The notes under the pieces: generated by a model | Seen by the model: the letters and a program-made list of their open reading frames with translations, nothing else | What the model was told of the DNA's origin: nothing | Database searches by the model: none | Made by a program: the position numbers and the translations under genes | Assembly: GCA_031266805.1 (NCBI GenBank) | Contig: JAISAH010000102.1 | Span: forward strand, 1 to 64,000 | Origin: Gracilibacteraceae bacterium | Lineage (GTDB): Bacteria > Bacillota > Desulfitobacteriia > Desulfitobacteriales > Syntrophobotulaceae | Direction of reading: 5' to 3' | DNA: 64,000 bases | Shown: positions 1 through 7,701 of the stretch, in pieces | Layout: each line of letters starts with the position of its first letter | Numbering within the stretch: the stretch's first letter is position 1

Positions 1-624
1 GGCGCGGAATATTTAAGTCACATCGATGAGACCAGCCGCCGGATTTTGGATTCCCTCCGGCTTTTACGGGAGGATCCGGCCGCCGCCGCGGCGGCCGGCG
101 TCAGGCTCCAGGACGGGCCGGCGGCCCTCATGGCGGAAGTGGCGGCGGTGGAACAGGAGCGGCAGCGCCGGCGTCTGTCCCTTGAGACGGCGGCGCCTGC
201 CGGGACGGCCGCTCCCGCGGCGCCCGGGCCCGCGGGGCGGCCGGGGGACGGCTTGTACGAAGCGGTGGGGGGGAGCGCGGCCCGGCCCGGCCCGGCCGCC
301 GCGGCCGGGCCGCCGTGGGCGCAAAGCTCCCTCGTCCACCGCCGGCCGGAAACCCTGCCGGACGAGGAAACACAGCGGGGCGGCCGGGCCGCCGCCGCCG
401 AAATCGAGCGAAACTTAGCCAAACAGGAACAGACCGCACAAGCGGCGGAGATCCGCGCGGAAACCAGCCAGACCGCGCAAAATCTCACAGCCGGGACCGC
501 GGAAGATATCACGGAATTGATCAACACGACTTTACGGCGGCAGATTGGCATGATCACCGAGCAGGTCTACGGGCAGCTGGAGAGAAAGCTGCAAAACGAA
601 AAAGCCCGGCGGGGGAGAATGTAA
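1..624 (+). CDS. Low-complexity protein of injection-system locus, 5' end outside window
   Basis: The frame is open from base 1 to the stop at 622-624, so the gene begins left of the window and only its last 207 codons are seen. I do not recognise a family. The visible part has a middle stretch very rich in Ala, Pro, Gly and Arg (roughly residues 30-130 of the fragment), then a Gln/Glu/Ala-rich C-terminal helix that looks coiled-coil-forming and ends in a basic tail. It ends 3 bases before the next injection-system gene, so the two are surely cotranscribed. By position it could be a structural or assembly factor of the tail, but the sequence does not show which. The low-complexity region also produces long shadow frames on both strands. 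Confidence 0.7.
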   Translation, partial: GAEYLSHIDETSRRILDSLRLLREDPAAAAAAGVRLQDGPAALMAEVAAVEQERQRRRLSLETAAPAGTAAPAAPGPAGRPGDGLYEAVGGSAARPGPAAAAGPPWAQSSLVHRRPETLPDEETQRGGRAAAAEIERNLAKQEQTAQAAEIRAETSQTAQNLTAGTAEDITELINTTLRRQIGMITEQVYGQLERKLQNEKARRGRM

Positions 625-627
625 AAT

Positions 628-1398
628 ATGGAGATATGGAATGATTTAAAAGCCGGCCTCACCGGCAAAGCGGCGGATATAGCTTATATCGTCGTGCATG
701 ACTACCGCGCGGCCGCCGCTCCCTCATCCCCTCCGTCTTCGCCGGGCAATATCGCCGCCGCGCTGAGCGGCGGCGTCCCCGCGCCCGGCGGCGGCACGGA
801 CCCGGAAGACCGCTATTTCCGCGTCCAGTACAACCCGAATGAACTGCAGATATATTCCGTGGCCCATGTCCTCAAAAAACTGGACGTTACCGGCGGAGGG
901 CAAAGCGGCGGCGAGCGGACCAGCGTCGACAATCCCGTAGCCGGTCGTATGGATTTGAGCGTGAGCCTGCTTTTTGATAAGATGGATCCGGTCACCTCGT
1001 TTCTCATGGATAAAAACATCCTGCCCACCAGCGCCAGCGGTATCAAGGCGGCCCTCTCCTACGAGGCCCTTCTCACCGGACAGGAACCCGAGAGTGTGCA
1101 AACGGAGGTCGAGGGTTTTATCGCCGCCTTGCGCAACAGCAAAACGCGGCGGCTCACTTTCTACTGGGCCGATTTTTCCTTTGGCGGAGTGCTGAATAAC
1201 GTGGTGGCGGAGTATATCATGTTTTCCTCCGACGGACTGCCGGCGCGCGCCAAAGTCTCGCTGCGCATGCGCCAGGACGCCGGTTATCCGGAGCGCGGCG
1301 GTTGGCTGGATGATTTCGAGGCGGCTTTTGCCGACGATCAGAGCAGTCTCGTTCGCCCGGAACAGCGCCTGTCGAGCGTATTGAACCTCAAATTATAG
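628..1398 (+). CDS. Contractile injection system tube-associated protein (Afp7/CIS_tube-like), copy 1
   Basis: 256 residues. The segment FRVQYNPNELQIYSV (about residues 67-81) is the hallmark start of the CIS tube/LysM-like N-terminal domain found in Afp7 and Pvc7. Those proteins are thought to join the inner tube to the baseplate hub, as T4 gp53/gp54 do. The conserved TFYWADFSFGG-type segment near residue 180 follows. No C-terminal LysM motif is evident, so this looks like the tube domain alone. The ATG at 628 is preceded by GGGGGAG at 611-617. It is immediately followed by a paralog (1408-2127), so two diverged copies may occupy different positions in the baseplate. The family call is confident from the motif; the exact structural position is inferred. 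Confidence 0.82.
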   Translation: MEIWNDLKAGLTGKAADIAYIVVHDYRAAAAPSSPPSSPGNIAAALSGGVPAPGGGTDPEDRYFRVQYNPNELQIYSVAHVLKKLDVTGGGQSGGERTSVDNPVAGRMDLSVSLLFDKMDPVTSFLMDKNILPTSASGIKAALSYEALLTGQEPESVQTEVEGFIAALRNSKTRRLTFYWADFSFGGVLNNVVAEYIMFSSDGLPARAKVSLRMRQDAGYPERGGWLDDFEAAFADDQSSLVRPEQRLSSVLNLKL

Positions 1399-1407
1399 GG
1401 GGCGGTC

Positions 1408-2127
1408 ATGGACATTCCTTCCTTCTTGGGTAACACAAAAAAAGCTTTTCTGGTCATTCATAAAGAGGGGAACGCGGAGGAGATGAATGTCGCCTCGCTG
1501 GCGGAGCGCGCTCTGAGCATCGGGGCCGCCAGCGGCGGCGCGGCGATTTCTCATGCTTTTGGCGGCGGGAGCAAAGCTCACGCCATGCAGGTGCAGTACA
1601 ACCCCGCTTCCATCGTTTTTCGCGCCAACGCCGACGATGTTCCGGCCCGGTTTTTGCAACAGAATGTGGAAACCGAGATCCCGCGCCAGTTCACCAGGCC
1701 GCCTTCCGTCGTCATGTCGCTGCAGCTCCTGTTTGACGCCGTCAATGTCAAGGACAGTTTTACGGCGGACAAATTCCGCCTGTCCGCCGGTGATATATTG
1801 ACGGCCGGCGCGGCGCTGTTCAAAAAGGAAACCTACTCCGTGCAGGCGCAGACGAACGCGCTCGTGGCGATGCTGCTGCGGGAGCGGACGAGTTTGGTCA
1901 CTTTTCATTGGGCCAACATGAACTTTTGCGGCATCGTCAGCGAGGTGCAGGCGCGCTATGTGATGTTTTCCGTCTCCGGGCGGCCGGTGCGCAGCACGGT
2001 GCAGCTTTCGCTCACGCAAGAAATGGGCGATACGGATGTGGCTTACTGGGATAAGGCTTTTACCAAAATGTTCGGTGATGATTTGGAAGATGAATTAGAC
2101 TTTGAAGAATTTGAAGACTTTATCTGA
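1408..2127 (+). CDS. Contractile injection system tube-associated protein (Afp7/CIS_tube-like), copy 2
   Basis: 239 residues, paralogous to the protein encoded just upstream. It has the same MQVQYNPASIVF signature (about residues 60-71), the same FHWANMNFCG segment where copy 1 has FYWADFSFGG, and the same SVSGRPVRSTVQLSL-type strand near the C-terminus. The last 20 residues are strongly acidic (DDLEDELDFEEFEDF). It starts 9 bases after copy 1 stops, within the same transcription unit. As with copy 1, the likely role is at the tube-baseplate junction of a phage-tail-like contractile particle. The acidic tail is absent from copy 1 and could mediate a distinct contact. Confidence 0.8.
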   Translation: MDIPSFLGNTKKAFLVIHKEGNAEEMNVASLAERALSIGAASGGAAISHAFGGGSKAHAMQVQYNPASIVFRANADDVPARFLQQNVETEIPRQFTRPPSVVMSLQLLFDAVNVKDSFTADKFRLSAGDILTAGAALFKKETYSVQAQTNALVAMLLRERTSLVTFHWANMNFCGIVSEVQARYVMFSVSGRPVRSTVQLSLTQEMGDTDVAYWDKAFTKMFGDDLEDELDFEEFEDFI

Positions 2128-2177
2128 TCCCCTGACAGGATCTAAGGCGCGCACTGGCGAAAGGAGGTGAAACGGCG

Positions 2178-3353
2178 GTGCTGACTGGCTTGACGGGTTT
2201 GACGGGCTTGGAGGGCACTGATTTTGCCGCGCTGAAAAAAAAATACGGCGGGTTTTACTACCCGCGGTCCGCGGTGGAGTTCGGCGGCAGTCCTTTTCAG
2301 GATGAAAGCGGCCGGATGGTGATCAACGAAATCAGCGTCGAGCTGACGAGCGGCTATGAAGCGTCCGTCGCCAGCTTCCGCATCTACGGCGTTTACAACT
2401 CCAAAACCGGAAAATTTGAATATGACGCCCTGAAAAAACAAGTGCTGCTCGGCAACACGCTGACGGTCAAATTAGGTTATCTGGACGAGCTGGAAACGGT
2501 CTTTACCGGGTTTGTGGCCGGGGTGAATTTTATCTACAGCGAAGGGGAACAGCCCTATGTGGAGGTCACGGGCATGGATGTCAAAGGCGTCATGATGTCC
2601 GGCAGTTACGCCGAGCAGTTGGCCGCCTCTTCCTACGGGGAGGCGGTGCGGGAGATCCTGCGCAAAACCGCCTACGAGCGTCTGCAGAGCAATGCCGCCA
2701 TCACGAAGATCGCCGTCAGCGACACGCCGGACAAGAAACCGGGCGGGGATAAGAGCGCCAGCGCCTATACGATCGAGATGTCCTCGGAAAGCGATTATGA
2801 GTTCGTGGTCAAAGCCGCCAGGAAGTTCAATTATGAGTTTTTTACCGACCGGGGAGCGGTCTATTTCCGCAAAGCCAAAAGCAACGCGGAGATCCTCCTG
2901 ACCGTCGGTATCGCGGAGGGTCTCCTGGATTTTGATATCGGCTACAGCATCACCGGGGTGGCGGAGACGGTCGAGGCGCTGTCCGTGGACGCCGGCACGG
3001 GCAAACTCATTCTGGCCAAAAAAAAATTTACCAATAATCTCTCCCTCGGCAGTCAGGCCAAAAAACTCATCGCCAAGAGCCGGCACGTCTATATCGACCC
3101 GACCATCGTCTCAAAAGAACACGCCGAAGCGCGGGCGGCTTCGCTCCTGGAAACGATGAGCTACCGGCTCGGCGCCGTAAACGGCTCCTGCGTCGGCCTC
3201 CCCGAACTGCGGCCCGGGCGTTTTATCAAAGTTCTGGGTTTGGGCGCGCCCGTGGACAATAAATTTTATCTCACCTCCGTGACCCATACGCTCGCCTCAG
3301 AGGTTGGCTACCGCACCAAACTGGCCGGCTGCGCCGACGCCGTGCAAAAATAG
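2178..3353 (+). CDS. Baseplate hub protein, phage late-control D / VgrG N-terminal-like
   Basis: 391 residues. This is the trimeric hub of the tail, comparable to phage P2 gpD, T4 gp27 and the N-terminal half of VgrG. The KVLGLGAPVDNKFYLTSVTH-type C-terminal segment is characteristic of the gpD/VgrG hub fold, as is the mid-protein sequence around YEFVVKAARKFNYEFF. The GTG start at 2178 is supported by a near-perfect Shine-Dalgarno, AAGGAGGTGA at 2161-2170. The first residues repeat Leu-Thr-Gly (LTGLTGLTGL). In many injection systems hub and spike are one VgrG polypeptide; here the spike is a separate gene directly downstream (3375-4187), as in P2-like phages. Confidence 0.82.
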   Translation: MLTGLTGLTGLEGTDFAALKKKYGGFYYPRSAVEFGGSPFQDESGRMVINEISVELTSGYEASVASFRIYGVYNSKTGKFEYDALKKQVLLGNTLTVKLGYLDELETVFTGFVAGVNFIYSEGEQPYVEVTGMDVKGVMMSGSYAEQLAASSYGEAVREILRKTAYERLQSNAAITKIAVSDTPDKKPGGDKSASAYTIEMSSESDYEFVVKAARKFNYEFFTDRGAVYFRKAKSNAEILLTVGIAEGLLDFDIGYSITGVAETVEALSVDAGTGKLILAKKKFTNNLSLGSQAKKLIAKSRHVYIDPTIVSKEHAEARAASLLETMSYRLGAVNGSCVGLPELRPGRFIKVLGLGAPVDNKFYLTSVTHTLASEVGYRTKLAGCADAVQK

Positions 3354-3374
3354 GAGTTTGTTAGGAGTTTTGTC

Positions 3375-4187
3375 ATGAGCCTGTATGATATTATCGACGA
3401 AATAAGCGAGCGCCAAGCCGGCAAAACCGAGACGGGCGATACGCGGATCCACGGCGTGACGCTCGGCGTCGTCGCCAAAAATTACGACAAGGATATGCCG
3501 GGGCGGATCTGCGTCACCGTGCCGACGCGGGACAAGGATAAGAATGAGCTCAAATGGGCGCGGCAGGCCTGGCCGGCCAGCGGGGACAAATGGGGGCATT
3601 ATTTTCTGCCGGAAGTCGGCGACCAGGTGCTGCTGGCTTTTGAGGGCGGCAACATTGAAAAACCCTATGTCATAGGCTGCGTGCCCCGGGACGGCGCCAA
3701 ATTCCTCAGCGGTTCCGTGGACGCGGATAACAAGATCAAGCGGATCATGACCAAACACGGCAGCGTGATTTCCTTTGAGGATCATAAGGACGGGGACGGC
3801 GCCAAAGATAAGATCCTCGTGGAGACGGCGGGCAAAAGCCATCAGTTCCTGCTCGACAACGAAAACAAGGTCATGCGCCTCTCCGACAAGGCGAAGGAAA
3901 ATATGATCGAGATCCAGACCGAGAGCGGGCAGATGAAGATCAAAGTCAAATCGCGCCTGACGCTGGAGGTGGGCGATCGGGTGAAAATCGTGCTGAACGG
4001 CGAATCCGGCGCGGTCAAGCTGGAGGCCGGCGAGTTTTCGGTCGAGGTGAGCAATCAGTTTCAGGTCAAATCCGACGGCATGGTCCGGATGAAGGGGACG
4101 CAGATGAGTTTGAACGCTTCCTCGATGTTCAAAGCGGAATCAGGCGGTATGGTCGATATCGCGGGCGCGCCGATCAAGATCGGCTGA
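3375..4187 (+). CDS. Tail spike / baseplate assembly protein V-like (gp5 OB-fold plus beta-helix)
   Basis: 270 residues. The N-terminal half (residues about 25-115) matches the gp5/VgrG OB-fold: GVTLGVVAKNYDKDMPGRI, then HYFLPEVGDQVLLAFEGGN and YVIGCV. The C-terminal half is a series of short alternating strands (KIKVKSRLTLEVGDRVKIV and similar), as expected for the triple-stranded beta-helix needle. It sits 21 bases behind the hub gene. No PAAR-type tip gene is seen between it and gp25, so the tip may be formed by this protein's own C-terminus (GGMVDIAGAPIKIG) or by a protein encoded elsewhere. Confidence 0.82.
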   Translation: MSLYDIIDEISERQAGKTETGDTRIHGVTLGVVAKNYDKDMPGRICVTVPTRDKDKNELKWARQAWPASGDKWGHYFLPEVGDQVLLAFEGGNIEKPYVIGCVPRDGAKFLSGSVDADNKIKRIMTKHGSVISFEDHKDGDGAKDKILVETAGKSHQFLLDNENKVMRLSDKAKENMIEIQTESGQMKIKVKSRLTLEVGDRVKIVLNGESGAVKLEAGEFSVEVSNQFQVKSDGMVRMKGTQMSLNASSMFKAESGGMVDIAGAPIKIG

Positions 4188-4213
4188 ATTTTAGGGAACG
4201 GAGGCGCGGAACG

Positions 4214-4633
4214 ATGGACGAAAAGCAGGCTTTTCTTGGCGCCGGCATGAAATTTCCTCCCCAGATAAACATGAATTCAGGGCGCTTTGCCCTGAGTTCC
4301 GGCGCGGACAATGTCCGGGAGTCGGTGTATATCATTCTCATGACCGCCAGAGGCGAGCGGTGGCTGGAACCGGATTTCGGCAGCCGGATCATGAGTTACA
4401 CCTTCATCGATGTTTCGCCGGCCATGCTCAATATGCTGGGAGCGGAGATCCGCAACGCGATCCTGAAGCGGGAGCCGCGGATCGCCGATGTGGATACGGA
4501 ATTTGCCGAGACGACCGCGGACGGCTGCCTGATCGTCAATATCGCCTGCCACCTGCGCGCGGACAATACGGTGGAAAATATGGTTTTCCCCTTTTATCTG
4601 GGGCAAACCGATATGGAGGCTGGCGAAGAATGA
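4214..4633 (+). CDS. Baseplate wedge protein, gpW/gp25 family
   Basis: 139 residues, the normal size for gp25-like lysozyme-fold baseplate proteins (T4 gp25, TssE, Afp9). The family pattern is clear: NVRESVYIILMTARGERW, the PDFGSRI motif, and IRNAILKREPRI. In T4 and type VI systems gp25 initiates sheath polymerisation on the baseplate. The ATG at 4214 follows a GGAGGCG-type ribosome site. Its stop overlaps the next start as ATGA (4630-4633), so it is translationally coupled to the baseplate-J gene. Confidence 0.9.
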   Translation: MDEKQAFLGAGMKFPPQINMNSGRFALSSGADNVRESVYIILMTARGERWLEPDFGSRIMSYTFIDVSPAMLNMLGAEIRNAILKREPRIADVDTEFAETTADGCLIVNIACHLRADNTVENMVFPFYLGQTDMEAGEE

Positions 4634-7600
4634 GCGAGGAGCGGCGTGAGTATAAAATCGACGGGCGCGGCGCGGCGGACCTTCGCGCGCGGATGAAAGC
4701 GCTGGCGGCTTCTTATACGCCGGAATGGGATTTCAGCGAACAGGATCCGGATGTCGGCTCCGTTATCGCCATGATTTTCGCCGGGCAGATGGAGGGCAAT
4801 ATTCGGCGCTTGAATTGCGTTCTCGGCAAATTGCATACGGAATTTGTCAATATGCTGGCTCTTTCGCCGCAGCCGGCGCGGCCGGCGCGCGGCGTAATTG
4901 TCTTATCGCTCGCGGCCGATACCGTACCCGGCGCCGATCTGCCCGCCGGGACTAAATTGCTTGGTTACCGGGAGGAAAGCGACGCGCCGCTGATTTTTGA
5001 GACGGTCTCGGATCTGCATGTCACCGACGCCAGATTGCGAGACCTGATCGGCGTTTTTCCCGCGGGCGGCGGCGTCATATCTTATATGGGCGGGGCCCGC
5101 CGCGTGCGGCTCGTAGGGGAAGGCGCAGTGGAAGACGTAGTGGAAGACGCCGGGGAAGATACCGCCGCCGCGGAGGAACGGTTTGCTCCTTTCCGCCTGT
5201 TCGACGCTTCCGGCGGCGAAGATATCAGCCGGAACGCCCTCGTCTTTTATCATAAGAGTCTCTTTGATCTGGCGGCGGGCGGCGCGATCTCCGCTTTCCT
5301 CCGCACGGGCGGTCCCGGAGATGAGACGCGGTTTTGCGACCGGAACCGTTACCGCTGGTCATGCCTCGCCGAGGGCGGGCTGAGTCCCCTGACGGCTGCC
5401 GCCGGGCCGGACGGCTCCGTCACGCTGGTCCCGGACGAAGATACGGCTAAGATCGAGCGCGGCGGCGTAATGTATTCGGCTATCGTCCTAGAGGCGGCGG
5501 CGCCGGTGCGGGAGAGCGTGGAACTCCTTTCCGTGGGCTTCAGTTCCTCCTGCCGGGACGCCGTTCCTTCTTTTGTCACCCATAACGCCGATGATATGGA
5601 TCCGGCCGCCTTCATGCCCTTTGGCCCTACCGCTTCGCTGTACGACGAGTGTTATATCGGCAGCGACAGCGTTTTCAGCAAACAAAACGCTGTGATCACC
5701 GTTGATTTTCATCTGAGTTTCCGGGAAAAACTCGTCACTTTTACCCCGGAAGAAGAAAGCGGCAATCTGAAAATAATAAAACGGCGGACGGCGGCTGTCA
5801 GCCTGGAATCGGCTCATACGGCGGCGGAGCGGGTGACGGCGGAATATTTTAACGGTACCGGCTGGCGGCGGCTGCTTTGTTCGTTCGATATCTCCGTCCT
5901 GTTCGCCGGCGGCAAGGCCGGACAGATTTCCTTTGATTTTTCCTGCCCGCCGGATTGGCAGCCGCTGACAGTCGGGGGGCATAACGGGCGCTGCCTGCGT
6001 TTGCGCGTCACGCAGGCGGATAACTGCTATTTGCAGCCTTGCACCCATAATATGCCGCTGGTCACAGAGTTGAGACTTTCTTACCGGTTTCCCGGCGGCT
6101 GGCGGCCGCCGGACCGCTTGGAAAAAGTGAGCGGGACCGCTGTGACGGATCTGACGGATCGCGTGACGCGGCGGGAAAAATTTATCGCTTTCGCCCCTTC
6201 ACCTTACGGGCGCGGGGAACTGTACCTCGGTTTTGACCGCCGTTTTACCGGCGCGCCGGTCAGCTTGCTCTTTGATATTGAGCGCGGCGCCTGTTCCCAA
6301 AAGAGCTTGCTCGACTTCGCCTATTCGGCGCCGGCCGGCTTTAAGTCTCTGCATCTGATCGACAATATAGGCGATCTGAGCGGACCGGGGACATTGCAGT
6401 TCATCCCGCCGCCGGACTGGGCGGAGCGGGAGGTAGAGGGCGCGCGGCGCTATTGGCTGCGTCTGGCGGATAAAAACAACGCCTTTGAGGCGGCGGACGC
6501 CTTTAAGCCGGTTTTAAGCGGCATAACTCTCAACGCGGTCGAAGCGCTCAACATGGAGACCTTGCCGCAGGAATCATATTTTATCGACATCGCGCGGCCG
6601 AACATGTCTTTTCCGCTGCCGGCGGGCAGTATCGTCTCCGCGGAAATTTTCGTCAATGAGTACGGGCTGCACAGTTCGGCCGCTATGCGGCGATTGGCGG
6701 CCGAACGGCCCGCCGATGTGCGGATGTCCGTCAATACGGCGGGGGAGATAGGGGAGTTTTTTGTCCGCTGGGAAGAAGTGGAAAATTTTGCCGCCACGAG
6801 AGCGGCCGACCGGCATTACCGTATCGACCGGAGACAAAACCGCGTTATTTTCGGCGACGGGGTCACGGTCCCGGCGCCGCGGGCCGGAACCGACGAGGCT
6901 TTTACGGCGGTCGCGCGGCGCAGCCGCGGCGCGGAGGGCAATTTGCCGCCGGGCAGCGTCACGGAAGCGCTGGGCCGGCTCATCCATATCGACAGCATCA
7001 CGAACCCCCTGGCGACCTGGGCCGGGAGCGATATGGAAAACGCGGAGCGGACGCTGGCCAGAGGCGCGAATATCATCTGTTCGCAGAATCGGCTGCGCAG
7101 CGCGGCGGATTTTCTGCGGGAGACGCGCCTTTATTCAGACACCGTGGCGGACGCGGTCTGTCTGGCCGGTGTGGATAAATACGGCCGGTCGGCCGACCGG
7201 ATGATTCACATAGCGGTGCTGACCAAAGATCATCATACAGGCGCTCTCGGTTTCGCCGCTTTGCGCGAGGGCTTGGAAAAACGCATCCTGGCCAAATGCG
7301 ACGCAATGGTGTCGCGGGAGATGCTGTCAATTTCCGAGCCGGTTTATGTGGAATTATCCGTGGCGGCGCTGGCGGAAATTCCCGACGAACACGCGGCCTT
7401 CACCGCGCGGCGCGCTATCGCCGACGCTTTGCGCGCTTTCATCAGCCCATTGACGGCTGACGGCGGCACGCAATGGACCATCGGCGTCCTGCCCACTGAA
7501 ATGCAAATACGCCTGCTGCTGCATTCGCTGCATATCCCAGCCAATATCCGTCATATCGTCACCACGGCCCGTTTCGCCGACGACAGCGGTTTTCATGAGT

Positions 7601-7701
7601 GCAGCCTGTCGGAACTCCGGCCCGGCCCGTTTATGATCGGCGTCAGCGGCCAGCATACCGTCCATCTGGCGCGGTCGCAGCGAGGGGGATCTTCATGCTA
7701 G
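4630..7701 (+). CDS. Baseplate J-like protein 1 (gp6/Afp11-like)
   Basis: 1023 residues from the ATG at 4630, which overlaps the gp25 stop (ATGA) and has GGAGG about 10 bases upstream. The same frame is open further left, but that extension only shadows gp25 and lacks a ribosome site. The N-terminus (WDFSEQDPDVGSVIAMIFAG) and the region near residue 750-830 (YRIDRRQNRVIFGDGV, SRGAEGNLPPGSV) are typical of large putative baseplate-assembly proteins of the J/gp6 group. These form the wedge ring around the hub. A second, shorter J-like gene follows with a 7-base overlap; both kinds are usual in extracellular injection systems (Afp11 and Afp12 positions). Confidence 0.83.
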   Translation: MSEERREYKIDGRGAADLRARMKALAASYTPEWDFSEQDPDVGSVIAMIFAGQMEGNIRRLNCVLGKLHTEFVNMLALSPQPARPARGVIVLSLAADTVPGADLPAGTKLLGYREESDAPLIFETVSDLHVTDARLRDLIGVFPAGGGVISYMGGARRVRLVGEGAVEDVVEDAGEDTAAAEERFAPFRLFDASGGEDISRNALVFYHKSLFDLAAGGAISAFLRTGGPGDETRFCDRNRYRWSCLAEGGLSPLTAAAGPDGSVTLVPDEDTAKIERGGVMYSAIVLEAAAPVRESVELLSVGFSSSCRDAVPSFVTHNADDMDPAAFMPFGPTASLYDECYIGSDSVFSKQNAVITVDFHLSFREKLVTFTPEEESGNLKIIKRRTAAVSLESAHTAAERVTAEYFNGTGWRRLLCSFDISVLFAGGKAGQISFDFSCPPDWQPLTVGGHNGRCLRLRVTQADNCYLQPCTHNMPLVTELRLSYRFPGGWRPPDRLEKVSGTAVTDLTDRVTRREKFIAFAPSPYGRGELYLGFDRRFTGAPVSLLFDIERGACSQKSLLDFAYSAPAGFKSLHLIDNIGDLSGPGTLQFIPPPDWAEREVEGARRYWLRLADKNNAFEAADAFKPVLSGITLNAVEALNMETLPQESYFIDIARPNMSFPLPAGSIVSAEIFVNEYGLHSSAAMRRLAAERPADVRMSVNTAGEIGEFFVRWEEVENFAATRAADRHYRIDRRQNRVIFGDGVTVPAPRAGTDEAFTAVARRSRGAEGNLPPGSVTEALGRLIHIDSITNPLATWAGSDMENAERTLARGANIICSQNRLRSAADFLRETRLYSDTVADAVCLAGVDKYGRSADRMIHIAVLTKDHHTGALGFAALREGLEKRILAKCDAMVSREMLSISEPVYVELSVAALAEIPDEHAAFTARRAIADALRAFISPLTADGGTQWTIGVLPTEMQIRLLLHSLHIPANIRHIVTTARFADDSGFHECSLSELRPGPFMIGVSGQHTVHLARSQRGGSSC

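Noticed and set aside
4360..4629. N-terminal extension of the first baseplate-J gene
   Set aside because: It overlaps gp25 in another frame; the ATGA overlap and GGAGG support the start at 4630.
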